6,443 nucleotides of DNA from Chloroflexota bacterium (GTDB lineage: Bacteria; Chloroflexota; Limnocylindria; Limnocylindrales; CSP1-4), in contig JACCYW010000328.1 in assembly GCA_013696275.1 (NCBI GenBank), forward strand, positions 1-6,443, written 5' to 3'. Each line of letters opens with the position of its first letter. The first letter of the stretch is position 1. Positions 1-5,664 of this stretch are shown here, one piece after another. The translations under genes and the position numbers were made by a program. Below the pieces are notes generated by a model. That model had not been told where the DNA came from, searched no databases, and was given only the letters and a program-made list of their open reading frames with translations.

Positions 1-5
1 GAAGA

Positions 6-27
6 GCCGACTACCAGGTAGGCCGGC
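6..27 (-). terminator. possible hairpin terminator after the glycosylase gene
   Basis: Directly past the glycosylase stop codon the minus strand can fold GCCG-GC-CTAC / CTG / GTAG-T-CGGC: two 4-bp stems separated by a small internal loop. It is followed by TCTTC, which is only weakly U-rich. The position at the end of a gene series fits a terminator, but the stem is imperfect and the window ends five bases later, so this is a weak call. Confidence 0.3.
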
Positions 28-920
28 TAGATCCGGGCGATCGACCGAGGCGCCAGGCGGGGCCCGTAACGAGGAGCACGGATGCCGCTGAGTTCGAGCA
101 GTCGGACGACTCGTGCGCGTTGGCCGCGGTAGGGCTCCAACAGCTCGAGCATGCGCTGGTCATCGCCGCGTGGTTCGCCGGCCAGCGCCCAGCACACAAG
201 GTTGGGTACGTGGAAATCGCCGACACTGACCGCGTCGGGATCGCCCAAGGCGACCCGCGCCGCCTCTGCGGCGGTCCACGGTCCGATACCCGGTATCGAC
301 CGCAAGTACGCCAGCGCGTCAGCTGGCGGGAGCGTGGCGGCCTTGTCCAGGTGGGCGGCGGGCGCGCCCAGCCTGCGCAGCGTCAGCGCCCGGCGCTGCT
401 CCAGGCCGAACGGGTGGAATCCGTAGTAGGGCGTCACGTGCAGTGCTTCAGCGCTCGGCGGAAGCACCAACCCGGCCGGCCCGGGTGCCGCTTCGCCCTT
501 GGCCAGCAGCAACGCCCGGTAGCTGCGCCGCGCTTCCGTCCCGGTCACCTTCTGCTCGATGACAGCCGGCACGAGCGCCTCCAGCAGCGCATCGGTTCGT
601 CCGAAGCGCAGCCCGGCGAACCGACGCTGCAGCTCCCGGACGACCGCATGAGCAGGTCGCAGATCAGCCGGTCGGTCCTGCTCGCCGATGAGCCGCGGGA
701 TGGCGTCCATGGCCCATTCGCGACCCGCTCCCCAGACCGTCGCCTCGACGCCTTCGGTCGACATCGCCAGGCGCATCGTCGCCGGCCCGTCCGGCGTCCG
801 CGTGGCGCGCCAGATGGAGGCGGCTCCGAATCTGACGCTCGGATCGCCGCTGCCATGGCGCAACGGTCCCAGCGTCCAGCGTAGGTCCAAGGCGTTCGAG
901 ACGCGCAAGCGCCTGATCAA
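27..920 (-). CDS. AlkA-type DNA-3-methyladenine glycosylase (HhH-GPD family)
   Basis: A base-excision-repair glycosylase that should remove alkylated purines such as 3-methyladenine and leave an abasic site. The 297-residue product begins with an AlkA-N-like part (DLRWTLGPLRHG..GDP, then WRATRTPDGPATMRL, residues about 12-80). Next comes the helical core with VIEQKVTGTEA near 120-130 and a helix-hairpin-helix LRSIPGIGPWTA at 207-218. The catalytic aspartate is D235 in VSVGDFHVP. The C-terminus (LLEPYRGQRARVVRLLELSG..PRYGPR) is typical of high-GC bacterial members. The frame stays open far upstream into xth, so the start must be chosen. TTG at 920 has GGAGG five bases before it and begins just before the conserved N-terminal region, whereas GTG at 1070 would add 50 residues that resemble nothing in the family. 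It follows xth on the same strand, which supplies the next repair step. The substrate range cannot be read from the sequence. Confidence 0.92.
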   Translation of the reverse strand: MIRRLRVSNALDLRWTLGPLRHGSGDPSVRFGAASIWRATRTPDGPATMRLAMSTEGVEATVWGAGREWAMDAIPRLIGEQDRPADLRPAHAVVRELQRRFAGLRFGRTDALLEALVPAVIEQKVTGTEARRSYRALLLAKGEAAPGPAGLVLPPSAEALHVTPYYGFHPFGLEQRRALTLRRLGAPAAHLDKAATLPPADALAYLRSIPGIGPWTAAEAARVALGDPDAVSVGDFHVPNLVCWALAGEPRGDDQRMLELLEPYRGQRARVVRLLELSGIRAPRYGPRLAPRSIARI

Positions 921-925
921 AGGAG

Positions 926-930
926 CCTCC
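926..930 (-). promoter_or_regulatory. Shine-Dalgarno GGAGG that decides the TTG start at 920
   Basis: A consensus GGAGG lies five bases upstream of a TTG codon. The in-frame GTG at 1070 has only a GGGG run before it and the ATG at 995 has no purine-rich stretch, so this site favours the short form of the glycosylase. Confidence 0.7.
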
Positions 931-1094
931 GCCCTGGCAGGCTGGTCGGTCGAGCGCGACCCTGCAGCGCGGTCGTCGACCGCCAGCATCAGCATGGGCG
1001 TCACGGTCACGAACCGTCGGCGCTGGACGGCCAAGCGGGTATGGGGCGCCACCGCGCGATACAGGGTCACTTGTCCCCAGTCTACCGAGGGCCG

Positions 1095-1124
1095 CGACTT
1101 CGACCCTAGGCAGGGTCGAAGTCG
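1095..1124 (-). terminator. perfect 13-bp hairpin over the xth stop codon
   Basis: CGACTTCGACCCT at 1095-1107 and AGGGTCGAAGTCG at 1112-1124 are exact reverse complements around a 4-base loop. The xth stop codon (minus strand TAG, 1106-1108) falls at the loop edge, so the right arm encodes the last residues (DFDPA). No U-tract follows on either strand. It could therefore be a U-less intrinsic terminator or attenuator, an RNA-stabilising 3' hairpin or a processing site. The structure is certain; its role is inferred. Confidence 0.55.
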
Positions 1125-1882
1125 ATCCATAGCGGAGCGTGATCGGACGGAAGCTTGCCCTTCCTTGCCTCTCGGTCGATCTCCGCAGCGATGCTTCGCT
1201 CGGCCAGCGAACGTGTCATCAGCAGGTGGTCGATGCGCATCCCGAGGCCCTTGTGGAAGTTCCCCGCCCGGTAGTCCCACCACGTGAAGCGTCCCGGTTC
1301 CGGATGATGCTTCCGGTAGCCATCGATGAGCCCCCAGTCGAGGAGGCCGTGGAAGCGCTCGCGCTCCGCCGGTGAGGTATGGGTGGTGCCCACATACGCG
1401 GCCGGATCGTAGACATCGTCGTCGGTCGGCGCGACGTTCAGATCCCCGCCCAGGACAAGCTCGGTAGATGGATCGGCCGCCCGAACAAGCCACGCTGCCA
1501 GCCGGTCATACCAGTCGAGCTTGGCGGTGTAGAACGGAGTCTCCAGTGCCCGGCCATTGGGCGCATAGACGCTGACGATGCGCACACCGCCACAGCTGGC
1601 GGCGATGAACCTTGCTCCCTCGGCGTCAGGGCCCTGACCCTCGAACCCGAGCGAGATCTGATCCAATCCCACGCGGCTGGCGATAGCCACACCGTTCCAG
1701 CGGCCCTCGCCGTGATGGGCAAGCTCATAGCCGGCCATCCGCATCGGTAACAGGGGAGCTGCCTCATCGGTCAGCTTGGTCTCTTGCATCAAGAGCACGT
1801 CTGGTCCACGGAGTTCGAGCCACTCCATGACCCGCGGCAAGCGGACCTTGAGCGAGTTGACGTTCCAGGTCGCGATGCGCAC
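1106..1882 (-). CDS. xth: exodeoxyribonuclease III / AP endonuclease
   Basis: Mg2+-dependent phosphodiesterase that cuts 5' to abasic sites and removes blocked 3' ends in base excision repair. The 258-residue protein has the full endonuclease/exonuclease/phosphatase fold, and every active-site residue expected from E. coli ExoIII is present: N7 (ATWNVNS), E34 (LMQETK), Y106 (VSVYAPNG), D147 and N149 (GGDLNVAP), D218 (RIDHLL), and D247/H248 (SDHAPL). Length is normal (E. coli 268). It starts at GTG 1882, 18 bases after the stop of the oxidoreductase gene and without a clear Shine-Dalgarno site, which suggests co-transcription and perhaps reinitiation. The AlkA-type glycosylase lies downstream. 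A perfect hairpin covers the stop codon. Assignment to the Xth family is secure; the balance of exonuclease and AP-endonuclease activity is not visible. Confidence 0.96.
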   Translation of the reverse strand: MRIATWNVNSLKVRLPRVMEWLELRGPDVLLMQETKLTDEAAPLLPMRMAGYELAHHGEGRWNGVAIASRVGLDQISLGFEGQGPDAEGARFIAASCGGVRIVSVYAPNGRALETPFYTAKLDWYDRLAAWLVRAADPSTELVLGGDLNVAPTDDDVYDPAAYVGTTHTSPAERERFHGLLDWGLIDGYRKHHPEPGRFTWWDYRAGNFHKGLGMRIDHLLMTRSLAERSIAAEIDREARKGKLPSDHAPLWIDFDPA

Positions 1883-1900
1883 GCAGTTGCGACTAGATGA

Positions 1901-2803
1901 TCAGGCGCCCAGCGCAGTGCTGGGCTCCAGTTCAGCGCCGGCGGCCCGGCAATCCTCTGCGAACTCGGCCAGCGCATCGTCGTTCTCGGCAGCGGCTCGG
2001 ACGAGGGTGATGATGCGCGACAGTCCAAGCTCCCGGAACTGGTTCAACAGATCCATGCGCTCGGAGCGGTCAGCGGGCCACACTTCCCACCAGACATGGG
2101 CCGAAACGGCAAGCGTGGCTGGATCACGGTCGATCTCTTCGCAACGGGCCTGTATCACCGGCAGCGCGGCACGTACGTCTTGCGGCGGCATGCCGTCGAC
2201 ATTGAGTTCATTGGCGAAGCGTGCTGCCAGCCGCCAGGTCACTTTCGGACCGTTGCCACCGACCATGATCGGTAGCGGAGCCTGTACGGGCTTGGGCACG
2301 TTTATGGCATCTTCCACGCTGGCATGACGCCCCGCATAGGTGGCTCGGCCGGGGCCAAGCATCCTGGTGATGATCTCAAGGTGATCGGCAAGGATGGCCA
2401 GACGCTCCGATGTCTCGGGGTATCCGTAGCCGTATGCCAGCCACTCGTCACGCTTCCAGCCTGCCCCGATGCCCAGCTCCATCCGCCCATCACTCAGCAC
2501 GTCCATGGTGCTCATCATCTTGGCCGTCAGCGCCGGGTTTCGGAATCTGGTGCAGACCACGACGTGACCGAGTCGCACGCGCATGGTGGACGCGGCCAGC
2601 GCAGCCAGCGTGGTGAACGATTCGAAGGTGATCTCTTCGGTCGGCCGGGGGACGGTATGGAAGTGATCGAAGACCCATACTGACTCGAAGCCCAATGCCT
2701 CGGCCTGGCGACAGACGTCGCGCGTCCTCGACCACGCCTTCTGCGGGTCCCAGCCATCGAATTCGCCGGTCCACCCCTGCGGGGTGATGATGCCGATCTT
2801 CAC
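1901..2803 (-). CDS. LLM-class F420-dependent oxidoreductase
   Basis: A 300-residue TIM-barrel protein of the bacterial luciferase-like family whose members use reduced coenzyme F420 (some use FMN). Visible family marks are KIGIITPQGW at the N-terminus, QAEALGFESVWVFDHF at 33-48, MRVRLGHVVVCTRFRNPALTAKM at 74-96, the MDVLSDGRMELGIGAGW segment at 100-116 and PLPIMVGGNGPKVTWRLAARFANELN at 177-201. There is no signal peptide, so it is cytoplasmic. The start is GTG 2803, with GGAGGA four bases upstream; a longer reading to 2983 would begin with non-family sequence. It is the first gene of the minus-strand series, ahead of xth and the glycosylase, and faces the divergent unknown gene at 3000. The substrate cannot be predicted: this family includes sugar-phosphate, alcohol and xenobiotic oxidoreductases. 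F420 use is inferred from subfamily resemblance. Confidence 0.92.
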   Translation of the reverse strand: MKIGIITPQGWTGEFDGWDPQKAWSRTRDVCRQAEALGFESVWVFDHFHTVPRPTEEITFESFTTLAALAASTMRVRLGHVVVCTRFRNPALTAKMMSTMDVLSDGRMELGIGAGWKRDEWLAYGYGYPETSERLAILADHLEIITRMLGPGRATYAGRHASVEDAINVPKPVQAPLPIMVGGNGPKVTWRLAARFANELNVDGMPPQDVRAALPVIQARCEEIDRDPATLAVSAHVWWEVWPADRSERMDLLNQFRELGLSRIITLVRAAAENDDALAEFAEDCRAAGAELEPSTALGA

Positions 2804-2999
2804 TTCGTCCTCCGGATATAGCGGCCTGCGACTTGGAGCAGGCGATAGCCTTGGGCAGTCATCACATCTGGTCGTTAGAGCATCGGTTCTCGATGACTGG
2901 GACAGTCGGAGCGCTTTCGATATCGTATCCTTGGCTGGGCTAATCTCGCCCCAAGCGGCCGCCGGCAGATCCAGAGCGGCCATTCAAGAGAGGTCGACG
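2804..2999. promoter_or_regulatory. divergent control region between the oxidoreductase and unknown small gene
   Basis: These 196 bases lie between two diverging genes and must carry both promoters. For the plus strand, GGGACA (2899-2904) and TATCGT (2921-2926) are 16 bases apart and match 8 of 12 sigma-70 consensus positions, a weak candidate. No convincing minus-strand promoter is seen. Several short inverted repeats occur: GCCTGC/GCAGGC (2824-2843) in the oxidoreductase leader, CATCG/CGATG (2881-2895), GACT/AGTC (2895-2907) and the palindrome CGATATCG (2918-2925). The last three cluster around the plus-strand promoter candidate and could be operators, but each is short enough to occur by chance. 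The plus gene has AAGAGAGG at 2986-2993, six bases before its ATG. Confidence 0.45.
2808..2813 (-). promoter_or_regulatory. Shine-Dalgarno GGAGGA for the oxidoreductase
   Basis: A consensus GGAGGA sits four bases before the GTG at 2803 and fixes the start, excluding the longer open frame that would reach across the divergent control region. Confidence 0.75.
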
Positions 3000-3332
3000 A
3001 TGGTCACGATCCGCAAAGTCGATGCCACGATGATGGACAGCCGTGGTTCGCGCTCCAGCAAAGAGCTGACTCCCAGGCAGCAGGAGCGCCAGGACCAGCA
3101 GCGACGCTTCGCTCGGATGATCGATCAGCTGAACGACGAAGCTTCGGTCTTCGAGGTGCGTCTGAGCAAGGATGACAAGTCAGTCACCGTGCGCCAGCGA
3201 CTTCTGCGGGCGGCGGCCGAGGCAGGCAAAGAGGTCGCCGTCCGCCAGTCGCCGAATGGCTTCGTGGTCGGCCTCATGACCGCTCAGCGACGATCGACGC
3301 GCGGTCGCAAGCGGGCATCAGCGAGCGCCTGA
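3000..3332 (+). CDS. small basic protein of unknown function
   Basis: Not recognised as a named family. The 110-residue product starts at ATG 3000, six bases after the good ribosome site AAGAGAGG. Three parts can be seen. Residues about 1-30 are polar and probably disordered. Residues 25-45 (PRQQERQDQQRRFARMIDQLN) look helical and heavily charged. A compact core at about 47-95 (ASVFEVRLSKDDKSVTVRQRLLRAAAEAGKEVAVRQSPNGFVVGLM) has a strand-helix-strand pattern. The last 15 residues are rich in Arg, Lys and Ser (RRSTRGRKRASASA). The strong positive charge and basic tail would suit nucleic-acid binding, but this is a guess. There are no membrane segments, signal peptide or cysteine. The ArsC-like gene follows 62 bases later on the same strand, so the two are probably co-transcribed. 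Confidence 0.8.
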   Translation: MVTIRKVDATMMDSRGSRSSKELTPRQQERQDQQRRFARMIDQLNDEASVFEVRLSKDDKSVTVRQRLLRAAAEAGKEVAVRQSPNGFVVGLMTAQRRSTRGRKRASASA

Positions 3333-3361
3333 GGCCATCGCCAGCGCCTGACGGCCTATCG
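3321..3361 (+). repeat. imperfect tandem duplication across a stop codon
   Basis: Positions 3321-3340 and 3341-3361 are two imperfect copies about 20-21 bases long, sharing AGCGCCTGA, GGCC and ATCG with small insertions and deletions. The first copy contains the last codons and TGA stop of the small unknown gene; the second lies just after it and carries another TGA. It looks like a small local duplication. Confidence 0.5.
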
Positions 3362-3394
3362 ACGGCGCGCGGCGCAGCTGGGACCGCCTTCGGC

Positions 3395-3769
3395 GTGGAT
3401 CGGATCCAGATCTTCGGGCGCCGTGACTCGGCAGCCACCGGCCGGGCCCTCCGTTTCTTCAAGGAGCGGAGGCTGCAGACTTCGTTAGTGGACATCTCAC
3501 TGCGGCCGCCGGCGCCAGCCGAGCTCCGTCGCTTCATCCAGGGTCTGGGCATGGACGCTATCCTGGATCGAGCCGGCCGGGCGTATCGCGAGGCAGGGCT
3601 GGACTTTCTGGTCATGGATGAGCGGGGTCTCATCGAGCGCGTAGGTCGCGACACAGATCTGTTGGCCTTACCGCTGGTCCGCTGGGGCGATCGGACGAGC
3701 GCCGGTCCGGCGGAGTCCGTCTGGCGAGGCTGGTTGACCGAGGTCCGTGGGCCGGAGGCTCGTCGATGA
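3395..3769 (+). CDS. ArsC/Spx-like thioredoxin-fold protein without cysteines
   Basis: A 124-residue protein with the arsenate reductase (ArsC) family layout: IQIFG strand at 4-8, the active-site loop followed by RALRFFKERR at 17-26, then LVDISLRPPAPAELRRFIQGLG at about 31-52, and PLVRWGDRTSAGPAESVWRGWL near the C-terminus. In typical members the loop reads like NC-D-T-C before the first helix. Here the same place is RRDSAATG, so the catalytic cysteine is replaced (by Ser in my alignment) and the whole protein has no cysteine. Arsenate reduction by the usual thiol route is therefore unlikely. From memory, related ArsC-like proteins with a K-K-S/N-A-D-T loop exist in other bacteria, so this is a subfamily trait rather than decay. 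Start is GTG 3395 with no strong ribosome site. Its end lies 10 bases from the convergent SpoIID gene. Function unknown. Confidence 0.85.
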   Translation: MDRIQIFGRRDSAATGRALRFFKERRLQTSLVDISLRPPAPAELRRFIQGLGMDAILDRAGRAYREAGLDFLVMDERGLIERVGRDTDLLALPLVRWGDRTSAGPAESVWRGWLTEVRGPEARR

Positions 3770-3779
3770 GCGGGCTTCG

Positions 3780-5546
3780 TCAGTAGGGCGTCGCAGAGTC
3801 CCAGTCGAGTGTCGCTTCGTCGAATGGCGGTGATACGACCAGGCCGCTCGCTCGCGGCCGCAGGGTGATGAACCGCGTCCCCTGGGCCCTATCGAGCAGG
3901 AGGAGTAGATCGGTCCGACCGTCGTAGTCGACATCCGTGCTGGCCAACTTGACATCCTCCATCCCGGTCGGATCGCCCGGCCCTGAAGCCCAGCGCGGCT
4001 GGCGCACGAATGTGGACGTCTTCGTCGCCATCAGCACATCGACGGCGATGCCGTCGACCGTGGGACTGACCGTCCATAGGTCGTCACGTCCATCGCGGTC
4101 GACGTCCCCGACGGCGTGGCTGGTGGTCGCCCAGCTGAGTCCAGGCTCAGCCAGCCACAGCATCAGTTCACCCAGGCCGCCACCGTTCGGCGCCGATGGA
4201 GCGACGCGGTAGCCGATGCCATAGTCGGCCAGATCCTGGGCGACCAACAGGTCTGCCCGACCATCGCCGGTCGCATCGCTCAGCCAGGCACGCGACTCAG
4301 CCAGCTCCAAAGGACCGGTCCATCGGTCGACCGGAGGCTTGAGTCCGCTGCCGGTGCCGCGGTGGACGCGCAGCGTAGCTATCCCGGCTTCGAGACCCGG
4401 CAGCAGCATCGCCACGTCACCCTTGCCGTCGCCGTCCATATCCGCCGCCAGGAGCGTGGCATCCGGGCTCAGCGTCTCCATGCCCGACGCCCAGGTGATG
4501 GGCGGGCCGTACCGGGTGCCGTCGGCAGGACTGATATCGACGCGCCAACCGCCCTCTGCGGGTTCATGGAACGTGATCAGGTCGTCCCGACCATCCATCG
4601 TCATATCCGCCGCTCGCGCCTCACGAAGCTCGGCGGTCTCGTGAGTCAGCCCCTGATCGGGTGCCAGCACGTACGCTCCCAGCGTCCCGCGTTCATAGAT
4701 CTGCGGCCGGCTCAAGCCGTCAGCCGTCACCAGCATCGAGACATCGCCGTCCTGGTCGCCCACGATGTCGTGGCGGCCAGGCGCGACGATCTCCAGCCGT
4801 GGATCCAGATACGCGCGCATGATGCTCGGCCAGCGCAGACCGGCGTTGGCGCATGACAGGACACCTCGTTGATAGAGCCGCCAACGATCAGCCTCGTCAC
4901 CGCAGCCAGCCGCCGATCCGGAGCGATATCCGGTCAGGAAGAATCGGCTGCCGTTGCCCTGCCGCTTGCGCAATGTCACGTCCCATGTGGCGGCTACCCC
5001 GCGCAGGTTCCGTGCGCTCGGCGTCCTGTCCTCGGGCGAGTAGTACTGATCGATCGTGTCATCGCGCACGTCGTAGCACTCGCCGCTCTCGGTCGTCTGC
5101 CCGCGGTACACGATGGTGTAGTACCAGGCGTACTGCTTGACGGCGATGGCACCCGTCTTCTGGGCCTCGATGGGATACCAGTCGGTCCACTCGGCGCGCA
5201 GGACATCTTCGACGTAGCTGCGGAAGTCGACCTCCTGGACGGTGCCCACGGCCGGACCGCGAGTGCGCAGGACACGGATCGTGGGCGGCGGGAGATAGGT
5301 GCTGCGCCAGCCCGTGCAACTCTCGTCGGTCGAACCGTTGACGACAGCCTCCTTGGCCGTCCGAGCGAGCTCGACGGCATCGGGTGACCAGGGTCGGGCC
5401 CCGGAGCCTGGGCCTGGCTCACTCGCTACCGATGGGGAGCCGGCAACCAGCATGACCGTCGCCACGGCCAGCGCGAGCGCCACCCCTGTCCTTGCCGACC
5501 GAACGCGTAACGGGCGGCAACCGGCCGCCGCGACCTGGCCATCCAT
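3780..5546 (-). CDS. exported SpoIID/LytB-domain protein with FG-GAP repeats
   Basis: A 588-residue secreted protein. Residues 11-19 carry four arginines, 21-36 are hydrophobic and SVA at 39-41 is a likely signal-peptidase site. The SpoIID/LytB domain spans about 106-254: FRSYVEDVLRAEW with E119 at the place of the SpoIID catalytic glutamate, EAQKTGAIAVKQYAWYY, DDTIDQYYSPEDRTPSARN, and FFLTGYRSGS. SpoIID proteins act on peptidoglycan glycan strands. Four cysteines (77, 157, 215, 232) flank or lie in this domain and could form disulfides. Five calcium-site motifs of the DxDxDGxxDL type follow at D314, D369, D424, D481 and D538, 55-57 residues apart, with a degenerate one near 264: FG-GAP blades of a propeller. 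Start is uncertain. GTG 5588 would add 14 codons including TTA, CGA, CTA and TTG, unlike the gene body; GTG 5483 has an AAGGA site but loses the arginines. I prefer ATG 5546. The protein ends 10 bases from the convergent ArsC-like gene. Confidence 0.9.
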   Translation of the reverse strand: MDGQVAAAGCRPLRVRSARTGVALALAVATVMLVAGSPSVASEPGPGSGARPWSPDAVELARTAKEAVVNGSTDESCTGWRSTYLPPPTIRVLRTRGPAVGTVQEVDFRSYVEDVLRAEWTDWYPIEAQKTGAIAVKQYAWYYTIVYRGQTTESGECYDVRDDTIDQYYSPEDRTPSARNLRGVAATWDVTLRKRQGNGSRFFLTGYRSGSAAGCGDEADRWRLYQRGVLSCANAGLRWPSIMRAYLDPRLEIVAPGRHDIVGDQDGDVSMLVTADGLSRPQIYERGTLGAYVLAPDQGLTHETAELREARAADMTMDGRDDLITFHEPAEGGWRVDISPADGTRYGPPITWASGMETLSPDATLLAADMDGDGKGDVAMLLPGLEAGIATLRVHRGTGSGLKPPVDRWTGPLELAESRAWLSDATGDGRADLLVAQDLADYGIGYRVAPSAPNGGGLGELMLWLAEPGLSWATTSHAVGDVDRDGRDDLWTVSPTVDGIAVDVLMATKTSTFVRQPRWASGPGDPTGMEDVKLASTDVDYDGRTDLLLLLDRAQGTRFITLRPRASGLVVSPPFDEATLDWDSATPY

Positions 5547-5600
5547 GACGGCCAAGGCTAGGCGAGCGCCCGGGACTCGTAACCCCACCTAAAGGGCTAT

Positions 5601-5646
5601 CACGGCACCGGACCCACCCATCGGACGATCGCACCTCCGGGCCGTG
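5601..5646. promoter_or_regulatory. bulged inverted repeat in the SpoIID-Rieske divergent region
   Basis: CACGGC-A-CCGG (5601-5611) and CCGGGCCGTG (5637-5646) pair over 10 bases with a single bulged A and a 25-base spacer. It lies in the 118-base gap between the divergent SpoIID and oxygenase genes, where both promoters must be, so an operator is possible. I see no convincing -35/-10 pair on either strand here. In GC-rich DNA such a repeat can arise by chance. Confidence 0.35.
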
Positions 5647-5664
5647 CCTTACGCTAAGGCGGCT

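Noticed and set aside
120..884. 254-residue plus-strand open frame
   Set aside because: It is antisense to the glycosylase, which has clear family motifs; the Arg/Gln/Pro-rich translation shows no domain.
921..1493. N-terminal extension of the glycosylase frame up to 1493 (488 residues)
   Set aside because: It overlaps the xth coding region in another frame, and the added residues (Arg/Pro/Gly-rich) are typical of an out-of-frame reading of GC-rich coding DNA.
2804..2983. Upstream extension of the oxidoreductase to 2983 (360 residues)
   Set aside because: GTG 2803 has a consensus ribosome site and matches the usual family N-terminus; the extension would fill the divergent promoter region.
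3395..3769. Classical arsenate reductase (arsC)
   Set aside because: The catalytic cysteine is missing and no arsenic-resistance genes are nearby.
4116..4856. 246-residue plus-strand open frame
   Set aside because: It is antisense to the FG-GAP part of the SpoIID protein and has no recognisable motif.
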